Part shown: positions 1 to 4,848 of the stretch, piece after piece
Numbering within the stretch: position 1 is the stretch's first letter
How the letters are laid out: each line of letters begins with the position of its first letter
Assembly: GCA_021779795.1 (NCBI GenBank)
Contig: JAJXZZ010000183.1
Span: 1-6,688 of the forward strand
Source of the DNA: Acidobacteriota bacterium
GTDB lineage: Bacteria; Acidobacteriota; Vicinamibacteria; Vicinamibacterales; Fen-181
Reading direction: 5' to 3'
DNA length: 6,688 nucleotides
Made by a program: the position numbers and the translations under genes
Notes under the pieces: model-generated
The model's database searches: none
Told to the model about the DNA's origin: nothing
The model's input: only the letters and a program-made list of their open reading frames with translations

Positions 1-1233
1 ATGGGTGTCAGTCAGTTCGCGCGCAGCGTGGCCGAATCGCCGACGATGGCGCTCAACGAGCGGGCCCGGGTGCTCCGCGAGCAGGGCGAGTCGATCGTCC
101 ACCTCGGCATCGGCGAGCCGCAGAACGCGGCGCCGACGGCCGCCATCGAGGCCGCGTCGGCGGCGCTGTCGGGCGGGAAGATCAAGTACACGCCGACCAC
201 CGGGACGCCGTCGTTCAAGAACGCCATCATCCGTTATACCGAGGCGAACTACGGCCGGACCGTCGGCCCGAAGAACGTCGTCGTGTGCTCCGGCGCCAAG
301 CAGGCGATCTTCAACGCCCTCTGGACGATTCTCGACCCCGGCGACGAGGTGATCCTGCTCGCCCCCTTCTGGGTGAGCTACCCGGAGATGGTGAAGATGT
401 GCCGCGCGGTCCCGGTGGTGGTCGCGCCCCGGCCCGGCACGCTGACGCCCGCCTTCGACGACATCGCGCGCGCGGTGACGCCCCGCACGCGGGCGATCAT
501 CGTCAACAGCCCGAACAACCCGTCGGGGATGGTCTTCTCGCGGGACCTGGTGGGCGCGCTCGTCCGCTTCTGCGAGGATCGCGGCATCCACGCGATCATG
601 GACGACATCTACCACAAGCTGGTGTTCGACGGCACGGCGGCGCCCTCCTGCTACGCGTTCACCACGCGCGACCTCGACGCCAGCCCCGTGATCGTCGTCA
701 ACGGCATCGCGAAGACTTACGGCATGACCGGCTTCCGGATCGGCTGGGCGATCGCCAGCCAGGAGATCGTGTCGGTGATGGGCACGCTGCAGTCGCAGAC
801 GACCTCCTGCACGTCGGGCCTGTGCCAGGCCGCCGCCGAGGGGGCGCTGCTCGGGCCGCAGGACGGCGTCGAGTCGCTCCGCCGGTGCATGGAGAAGAAC
901 CGCGACCTCGTCGTCGCCGAGCTGGAGAAGGTGCCCGGTGTGAAGCTGGTCAAGCCGTCCGGCACGTTCTACTGCCTGCCCGATTTCAGCGGGTGCTTCC
1001 GGGAGGGGATCGCGCAGGGCTCGCACGACCTGGCGATGTTCCTCCTGTCCAAGGCGCGGGTCGTCACGGTGCCGGGCAAGGACTTCGGCCTCGAAGGGCA
1101 CCTGCGCCTCAGCTATGCCGGCAGTTCCGCGGAGGTGGCCGAGGGCCTGAAGCGGATCCGCTGGGCGCTCGACCCGGCCATGCCGCGCGAGTACCGGATC
1201 GGCGACAAGACGGTCGTCAGGGACTGGCTGTAG
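1..1233 (+). CDS. PLP-dependent class I/II aminotransferase (aspartate aminotransferase-like)
   Basis: This 410-residue fold-type I aminotransferase moves an amino group between an amino acid and a 2-oxo acid in the cytoplasm. The PLP-binding lysine is K238 in NGIAKTYGMTGFRIGW (234-249). R246 should contact the cofactor phosphate. The conserved asparagine is N173 in SPNNPSG (170-176), D201 and Y204 lie in DDIYHKL (the D-x-x-Y pair that holds the pyridine ring and O3'), and R369 in LRLSYA should bind the substrate alpha-carboxylate. The length is normal for the family. The ATG is the first base of the window, so an upstream start cannot be excluded, but residues 3-40 align with the usual N-terminus of subgroup Ib enzymes (SPT motif, then LGIGEP), so little or nothing should be missing. 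The residue before the catalytic lysine is Ala where Ser is common. The family call is firm, but substrate specificity (aspartate, alanine or other) cannot be read from sequence. It is probably co-transcribed with the oxidase gene 24 bases downstream. Confidence 0.93.
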   Translation: MGVSQFARSVAESPTMALNERARVLREQGESIVHLGIGEPQNAAPTAAIEAASAALSGGKIKYTPTTGTPSFKNAIIRYTEANYGRTVGPKNVVVCSGAKQAIFNALWTILDPGDEVILLAPFWVSYPEMVKMCRAVPVVVAPRPGTLTPAFDDIARAVTPRTRAIIVNSPNNPSGMVFSRDLVGALVRFCEDRGIHAIMDDIYHKLVFDGTAAPSCYAFTTRDLDASPVIVVNGIAKTYGMTGFRIGWAIASQEIVSVMGTLQSQTTSCTSGLCQAAAEGALLGPQDGVESLRRCMEKNRDLVVAELEKVPGVKLVKPSGTFYCLPDFSGCFREGIAQGSHDLAMFLLSKARVVTVPGKDFGLEGHLRLSYAGSSAEVAEGLKRIRWALDPAMPREYRIGDKTVVRDWL

Positions 1234-1241
1234 CCCTCGCC

Positions 1242-1247
1242 GGAGGA
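1242..1247 (+). promoter_or_regulatory. Shine-Dalgarno sequence for the glcD-like gene
   Basis: GGAGGA ends ten bases before the GTG at 1258. It is the strongest ribosome-binding sequence in the window and decides the start: the protein begins MTLPATF and reaches the FAD-binding domain at the spacing expected for the family. It lies wholly in the 24-base gap after the aminotransferase stop, which supports translation from a shared mRNA. Confidence 0.75.
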
Positions 1248-1257
1248 GACGCGAGCC

Positions 1258-2646
1258 GTGACGCTCCCCGCGACGTTCGTCTCCGATCTCGAGCAGGTCG
1301 TCGGCGCCGCCTCGGTCCGCCAGGACGAGGCGGCGCGGACGACGTACGGGCAGGACGGCCTCAAGGCGCCCAGGCTGCCCGACGTCGTCGTCATGCCGGG
1401 GACGACGACCGAGGTGGCGGCCGTCGCCGAGATGTGCGACCGGTCGCGCGTGCCGCTCTACGTGAGAGGCGGCGGCACCGGCTACAGCGGCGGCGCCGTG
1501 CCGGTGCGCGGCGGCGTCCTGCTGTCGATGGAGCGGTTCAACCGCATCCTCGAGATCGACGAGCGCAACCTGCTGGTCGTCACCGAGCCCAACGTCGTCA
1601 CCGCCCGCCTGCAGGCGGCGGTGGAGCAGGTGGGGCTCTTCTATCCGCCGGACCCCGCCAGCCTCGAGGAGTCGGCGATCGGCGGCAACATCGCCGAGTG
1701 CGCCGGCGGTCCCCGCGCGTTCAAGTACGGCACGACCCGGCGGTACGTGCTCGGCCTCGAAGTCGTCCTGCCGACCGGGGAGGTGATCCGGACCGGGTCG
1801 AAGGCCGTCAAGAGCGTCGTCGGCTACGACCTCACGCAGCTGCTCGTCGGTTCGGAGGGCACGCTCGGGATCATCACGCAGGCCGTCCTGCGGCTGGTCC
1901 CCAAGCCGCCGGCGCGTGCCACCCTGCGCGCGACGTTCGACAGCATCGAGGCGGCCGCCGGGGCGGTAGACGAGCTGATCCGCGCCCGCGTCGTGCCGGC
2001 CACGCTGGAACTGGTGGACGGCGAGTGCCTGGCGGCCGTCCGGCAATACCTCGGCGGCGAGGAACTGGCGCCGGCCGGGACGGCCGGGCTGCTGATCCTC
2101 GAGGTGGACGGCCTGGCGCACGAGGTGGCCGCCGAGGCGGGCCTCGTGGAGCAGGCGTGCCGGGCGGCCGGCGCGACCGAGGTGCTGCGCGCCGCGGACG
2201 ATGCCGAGCGCGAGGCGATCTGGCGGGTCCGCCGCGAGCTGTCGCCCGCGCTGAAGACGATTGCCTCGCTCAAGCTGAACCAGGACGTGGTGGTCCCTCG
2301 CGGGCGGGTTCCCGACCTGTTCCGCCTGATTGCCGACCTCGCCCGCGAGTTCGGCCTGCGGATCCCCAGCTTCGGCCACGCGGGCGACGGCAACATCCAC
2401 GTCAACATCATGGTGGACGCGAGCGACGCGGCGGCCGTGGAACGGGCGCGGCGCGCCCAGCGCCTGCTGTTCGAGGGGGTGGTGGCGCGCGAGGGGTCGA
2501 TCAGCGGCGAGCACGGCATCGGGTACACGAAGCTCCCGTTCATCTCGCTCGAGCTGTCGCCCGAGGTCATCGCGCTGTCGAAGCGGATCAAGCAGGCCTT
2601 CGACCCGCACGCCATCCTGAACCCGGGGAAGGTGTTTCCGGAGTAG
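1258..2646 (+). CDS. glcD: GlcD-like FAD-linked oxidase (glycolate / D-lactate / 2-hydroxyacid dehydrogenase family)
   Basis: This 462-residue flavoprotein of the VAO/PCMH family oxidises a 2-hydroxy acid to a 2-oxo acid. The N-terminal FAD-binding domain (about 40-215) shows the pyrophosphate loop VRGGGTGYSGGA (69-80), PDPASLEESAIGGNIAEC (131-148) and GSEGTLGIIT (198-207). The C-terminal FAD-oxidase domain (about 220-461) has FGHAGDGNIHVN (372-383) and GEHGIGYTK (417-425). H374, H381, E418 and H419 match the metal and substrate site of the D-lactate and D-2-hydroxyglutarate dehydrogenase family. The protein ends in the typical LNPGKVFP. It starts with GTG behind a good Shine-Dalgarno sequence. 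GlcE and GlcF partners are not in view, so it may work alone or with an electron acceptor encoded elsewhere. With the aminotransferase it could turn glycolate into glyoxylate and then glycine, which is inference. The family is certain; the gene symbol stands for the family and the substrate is open. Confidence 0.9.
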   Translation: MTLPATFVSDLEQVVGAASVRQDEAARTTYGQDGLKAPRLPDVVVMPGTTTEVAAVAEMCDRSRVPLYVRGGGTGYSGGAVPVRGGVLLSMERFNRILEIDERNLLVVTEPNVVTARLQAAVEQVGLFYPPDPASLEESAIGGNIAECAGGPRAFKYGTTRRYVLGLEVVLPTGEVIRTGSKAVKSVVGYDLTQLLVGSEGTLGIITQAVLRLVPKPPARATLRATFDSIEAAAGAVDELIRARVVPATLELVDGECLAAVRQYLGGEELAPAGTAGLLILEVDGLAHEVAAEAGLVEQACRAAGATEVLRAADDAEREAIWRVRRELSPALKTIASLKLNQDVVVPRGRVPDLFRLIADLAREFGLRIPSFGHAGDGNIHVNIMVDASDAAAVERARRAQRLLFEGVVAREGSISGEHGIGYTKLPFISLELSPEVIALSKRIKQAFDPHAILNPGKVFPE

Positions 2647-2664
2647 GCGCGGCGCCGGCCGCGC
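2647..2664 (+). terminator. GC-only hairpin directly after the glcD stop (possible terminator)
   Basis: GCGCGGC (2647-2653) pairs perfectly with GCCGCGC (2658-2664) across a GCCG loop, giving a 7-bp stem that starts on the first base after the TAG. No T-tract follows, so it is not a canonical intrinsic terminator. It could pause polymerase or protect the 3' end. In DNA this low in sequence complexity, a chance palindrome is a real alternative. Confidence 0.3.
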
Positions 2665-2675
2665 GAGCGGCGCGC

Positions 2676-2681
2676 TATACT
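2676..2681 (+). promoter_or_regulatory. -10 element TATACT placed for a leaderless CoA-binding gene
   Basis: TATACT stands out in an otherwise GC-only stretch and is separated from the ATG at 2688 by six bases. If the hexamer covers positions -12 to -7, transcription begins exactly at the A of the start codon. No -35 box is visible: 2653-2658 reads CGCCGG. No Shine-Dalgarno sequence is possible at normal spacing, because the only AGG ends one base before the ATG. The absence of a ribosome-binding site and the -10 position agree with a leaderless mRNA. The same ten bases, CGCTATACTG, recur at the rho promoter. Confidence 0.55.
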
Positions 2682-2687
2682 GCAGGT

Positions 2688-3059
2688 ATGCCACGAACCA
2701 TTGCCGTCATCGGCGCCTCTCCCGACCGCCACAAGTACGGGAACAAGGCCGTGCGCGCGTTCCGCGATCGCGGCGACACCGTCATCCCGATCAACCCGAA
2801 GGAGCCCGAGATCGAGGGGCTGAAGGCCTACGTCTCGGTGCTCGACGTGCCGGGCGCGATCGACATGGCGACGATGTACGTGGCGCCGGCCGTGGGGCTG
2901 CGGGTCCTCGACGAGATCGCGAAGAAGGGGATCCGCGAGGTCTGGTTCAACCCCGGGGCGGACAGCCCCGAGGTGGTCGAGCGCGCCAGGGAACTCGGTC
3001 TCGACGCCATCGTCGCGTGCAGCATCGTCGGCATCGGCAAGAGCCCGGCAGCGTACTGA
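2688..3059 (+). CDS. Small CoA-binding domain protein (YccU-like family)
   Basis: This 123-residue protein is a single Rossmann-type CoA-binding domain like the N-terminal part of succinyl-CoA synthetase alpha and the stand-alone YccU family. IAVIGAS (5-11) is the first beta strand and nucleotide loop, VIPINPK (32-38) is the second strand, DMATMYVAP (59-67) leads to the third, and VWFNPGADSPEV (85-96) carries the conserved Pro-Gly turn. The C-terminal strand ends IVACSIVGIG (108-117), where E. coli YccU has a D-R-C sequence; only the cysteine (C111) is kept, so this is a different subgroup. The start is the first ATG before the IAVIGAS strand; the frame stays open far upstream through glcD, but that part is out-of-frame shadow. 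It has no Shine-Dalgarno sequence and probably its own promoter. The family call is firm. The cellular role is unknown for these proteins in general. Confidence 0.88.
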   Translation: MPRTIAVIGASPDRHKYGNKAVRAFRDRGDTVIPINPKEPEIEGLKAYVSVLDVPGAIDMATMYVAPAVGLRVLDEIAKKGIREVWFNPGADSPEVVERARELGLDAIVACSIVGIGKSPAAY

Positions 3060-3115
3060 CGTCTCCCGGTTCCAGGCTGCGGGCGCCGGGCGGTGTCACG
3101 CGCGACTCGGCCGGC

Positions 3116-3136
3116 AGCCCGTAGCCCGAAGCCCGT
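3116..3136. repeat. Three tandem AGCCCGW heptamers upstream of the rho promoter
   Basis: The heptamer occurs three times without a gap: AGCCCGT (3116-3122), AGCCCGA (3123-3129) and AGCCCGT (3130-3136). The last copy ends two bases before the -35 box of rho. The array lies outside any gene. Its period and AGCC core resemble the heptamers at the 3' end of ftsH. Confidence 0.6.
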
Positions 3137-3138
3137 TA

Positions 3139-3168
3139 TTGACATCGAGCCCACCCTCTCGCTATACT
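3139..3168 (+). promoter_or_regulatory. Sigma-70-type promoter of rho
   Basis: A perfect TTGACA (3139-3144) and TATACT (3163-3168) are separated by 18 bases, in one of the few A+T-richer spots in the window. Transcription should start near 3174-3177, giving rho a leader of about 95 bases. This is the strongest promoter-like sequence here and makes rho independent of the CoA-binding gene upstream. No operator or UP element is obvious. Confidence 0.82.
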
Positions 3169-3195
3169 GATCGGTGATAAGCCTCTCCCTGTGAC

Positions 3196-3249
3196 ATGGC
3201 CCGCGGGGGCCTTCCACCCCGCAGTTCCAGTATCCTCAACCCACCCTAG
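3196..3249 (+). CDS. Possible 17-codon leader peptide of rho
   Basis: An ATG at 3196 opens a frame encoding MARGGLPPRSSSILNPP, with TAG at 3247-3249, just 20 bases before the rho ATG and wholly inside the predicted leader. It contains two Pro-Pro pairs, the second directly before the stop; consecutive prolines slow ribosomes, and Pro before a stop slows termination. There is no Shine-Dalgarno sequence upstream of the ATG (the stretch is pyrimidine-rich), which weakens the case. Enterobacterial rho also has a short leader reading frame, but I see no clear similarity to it. A chance ORF is quite possible. Confidence 0.3.
   Translation: MARGGLPPRSSSILNPP
3198..3222 (+). promoter_or_regulatory. 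Mutually exclusive hairpins in the rho leader
   Basis: GGCCC (3198-3202) can pair with GGGCC (3207-3211) around GCGG. Alternatively GCGGGG (3203-3208) can pair with CCCCGC (3217-3222) across an 8-base loop. The two share 3207-3208, so only one can form at a time. They fall inside the possible leader reading frame, where a ribosome could choose between them. The arrangement resembles an attenuator, but no T-tract follows the second hairpin. Known autoregulation of rho in its leader in enterobacteria makes a control role plausible; it is not shown here. Confidence 0.35.
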
Positions 3250-3269
3250 TTAGCGGCGGATCACACACT

Positions 3270-4658
3270 ATGCCAAGCAACAACAAGCGCCAGCCCATGT
3301 CGGCGCGCGGGTCGAACGGCCAGACGACGGTGCCGGCTGAGCCCCCGGCGACGGCCGAACCCCAGGACCCTGCCAAGGCGCCAGCCCGGCGCCCCGGCGA
3401 GGGGCTCAACATCGGCGAACTGAAGGACATGAGCATCCAGAAGCTCACCCAGATCGCCAAGGACCTGAACGTCGCCGGCGCCACCGGGATGCGCAAGCAG
3501 GAGCTGATCTTCCAGATCCTCAAGGCGCAGACCGAGCAGAGCGGGTACATCTTCTCCGAGGGCGTGCTCGAGGTGCTGCCCGACGGGTTCGGGTTCCTCC
3601 GGGCCCCGGACTACAACTACCTGCCGGGCCCCGACGACATCTACGTGTCCCCGTCGCAGATCCGGAAGTTCGACCTGCAGACCGGCGACACGGTGTCGGG
3701 CCAGATCCGGCCGCCCAAGGAAGGGGAGCGGTACTTCGCGCTGATCAAGGTCGAGGCCGTCAACTTCGAGCCGCCCGAGCAGGCGCGCGACAAGCTGTTC
3801 TTCGAGAACCTGACGCCGCTCTACCCGCAGGAGATGTGCAAGCTCGAGACGCAGCCCGACAACCTCTCCGGGCGCGTCATGGACCTGATGACGCCGATCG
3901 GCAAGGGGCAGCGCGGCCTGATCGTCGCGCCGCCGCGCACCGGCAAGACGATGCTCCTGCAGAGCATCGCGCAGTCGGTGGCCGTCAACCACCCCGAGGT
4001 CTACCTGATCGTCCTGCTCATCGACGAGCGGCCCGAAGAAGTGACCGACATGCAGCGGTCGGTTGACGGCGAGGTCATCTCCTCGACGTTCGACGAGCCG
4101 GCGCAGCGGCACGTCCAGGTGGCCGAGATGGTCATCGAGAAGGCCAAGCGCCTGGTCGAGCACAAGAAGGACGTGCTCATCCTGCTCGACTCGATCACGC
4201 GCCTCGCGCGCGCCTACAACACGGTCATCCCGCCGTCGGGCAAGGTGCTCTCGGGCGGTCTCGACTCGAACGCGCTCCAGAAGCCGAAGCGGTTCTTCGG
4301 CGCGGCGCGCAACATCGAGGAGGGGGGCTCGCTGACGATCATCGCCACGGCGCTCGTCGACACCGGCTCGCGCATGGACGACGTGATCTTCGAGGAGTTC
4401 AAGGGCACGGGCAACATGGAGATCCACCTGGACCGCAAGCTGGTGGACAAGCGCGTGTTCCCGGCCATCGACATCCAGAAGAGCGGCACGCGCAAGGAAG
4501 AGCTGCTGCTGGTGCGCGAGGATCTCAACCGCGTGTGGGTGCTGCGCAAGGTGCTCAACCCGCTGTCGCCGGTCGAGGCGATGGAACTGCTGCTCGACAA
4601 GATGGGCAAGACCAAGTCGAACGCCGAGTTCCTGTCGGCGATGCAGAAGATGGGGTAA
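3270..4658 (+). CDS. rho: Transcription termination factor Rho
   Basis: This 462-residue protein is the hexameric RNA-dependent ATPase that ends transcription by moving 5' to 3' along RNA. After a 45-residue extension rich in Pro, Ala and polar residues comes the Rho N-terminal helical domain (LNIGELKDMSIQKL, 46-59; MRKQELIFQIL, 74-84). The RNA-binding cold-shock-like domain contains DGFGFLR (105-111). The motor domain has Walker A APPRTGKT (220-227), the catalytic glutamate E253 in IDERPEEV, Walker B VLILLDS (302-308), the Q-loop SGKVLSGGLDSNA (323-335), the R-loop FKGTGNMEIHL (377-387) and the arginine finger R408 in SGTRKEELL. All key residues are present. R223 replaces the lysine that E. 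coli has in the P-loop (K181). The ATG is preceded at nine bases by the weak Shine-Dalgarno GGCGGA (3255-3260). It has its own promoter and a structured leader. The rpmE gene often found after rho is absent; ftsH converges instead. Confidence 0.98.
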   Translation: MPSNNKRQPMSARGSNGQTTVPAEPPATAEPQDPAKAPARRPGEGLNIGELKDMSIQKLTQIAKDLNVAGATGMRKQELIFQILKAQTEQSGYIFSEGVLEVLPDGFGFLRAPDYNYLPGPDDIYVSPSQIRKFDLQTGDTVSGQIRPPKEGERYFALIKVEAVNFEPPEQARDKLFFENLTPLYPQEMCKLETQPDNLSGRVMDLMTPIGKGQRGLIVAPPRTGKTMLLQSIAQSVAVNHPEVYLIVLLIDERPEEVTDMQRSVDGEVISSTFDEPAQRHVQVAEMVIEKAKRLVEHKKDVLILLDSITRLARAYNTVIPPSGKVLSGGLDSNALQKPKRFFGAARNIEEGGSLTIIATALVDTGSRMDDVIFEEFKGTGNMEIHLDRKLVDKRVFPAIDIQKSGTRKEELLLVREDLNRVWVLRKVLNPLSPVEAMELLLDKMGKTKSNAEFLSAMQKMG

Positions 4659-4668
4659 CGTGCGGTCG

Positions 4669-4688
4669 TGCGGGCCTCCTGGCCCGCA
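4669..4688 (+). terminator. Hairpin just after rho (possible terminator)
   Basis: TGCGGGCC (4669-4676) pairs perfectly with GGCCCGCA (4681-4688) around a TCCT tetraloop, starting 11 bases after the rho stop. It is strong and well placed for a 3'-end structure. The bases that follow are GGCAGGGGCC, so there is no T-tract. It is symmetric, and could also act on read-through from ftsH. Confidence 0.45.
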
Positions 4689-4694
4689 GGCAGG

Positions 4695-4747
4695 GGCCGG
4701 CTCTCAGCGGACCACGCTCGCACGACGGGCGTGCGCTGGAGCTGGCC
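4695..4747 (+). other. Long imperfect stem-loop in the rho 3' region
   Basis: GGCC (4695-4698) pairs with GGCC (4744-4747), G4699 with T4743 as a wobble, GCTC (4700-4703) with GAGC (4739-4742), T4704 is bulged, and CAGCG (4705-4709) pairs with CGCTG (4734-4738). After a 3-base bulge, CACGC (4713-4717) can pair with GCGTG (4729-4733), leaving an 11-base loop. The wobble becomes a C-A mismatch in the opposite strand, so the rho-strand RNA folds slightly better. No T-tract follows. It may be a second terminator, a 3'-UTR structure or part of a small RNA. Confidence 0.4.
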
Positions 4748-4767
4748 GTGGATCGCGACATCCCGGC

Positions 4768-4792
4768 AGGGTGAGGCTGACAGCCTTGCCCT
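4768..4792 (+). other. Third stem-loop between rho and ftsH, favoured in rho-strand RNA
   Basis: AGGG (4768-4771), TG (4772-4773) and AGGCT (4774-4778) pair with AGCCT (4782-4786), TG (4787-4788) and CCCT (4789-4792) around a GAC triloop, giving 11 pairs including two adjacent wobbles. In the opposite strand the wobbles become a C-A and an A-C mismatch, so only the rightward transcript forms the full stem. No T-tract follows. Confidence 0.35.
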
Positions 4793-4813
4793 CCCGCCGA
4801 CCGCGTGACGCGG

Positions 4814-4848
4814 CCTTCAGCCTTCAGCCCTCGGCCCTCGGCCCCCGG
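4814..4848. repeat. Five degenerate heptamers running through the ftsH stop codon
   Basis: Read on the plus strand, the array is CCTTCAG twice (4814-4827), CCCTCGG twice (4828-4841) and CCCCCGG once (4842-4848). Neighbouring units differ by one or two bases, as expected of a tandem array that expanded and then drifted. It covers the last ten FtsH codons and its TGA (4817-4819). Shifted in register, the units share the AGCC/GGCC core of the array upstream of rho. Confidence 0.65.

Noticed and set aside
285..2687. Very long open frame on the plus strand, out of frame with the aminotransferase and glcD, joined to the CoA-binding gene
   Set aside because: Its translation is Arg/Gly/Pro/Ala-rich with no domain until the ATG at 2688. 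It is the usual third-position shadow in high-GC DNA, and the two real genes in the other frame have intact family motifs throughout.
1824..2732. 302-residue minus-strand frame opposite glcD
   Set aside because: It is Ser/Arg/Ala-rich with no family features, lies opposite a confidently identified gene, and continues across the glcD stop only because stops are rare at this GC content.
3261..4427. 388-residue minus-strand frame opposite rho
   Set aside because: Its translation is a low-complexity Arg/Leu/Asp/Val mix that mirrors rho codons, with no recognisable domain. Rho on the other strand is unmistakable.
4801..4813. Perfect small palindrome CCGCG-TGA-CGCGG just past the ftsH stop as an ftsH terminator
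   Set aside because: The stem is only 5 bp with a 3-base loop, and no T-tract follows on the minus strand. Such palindromes are expected by chance in this composition.
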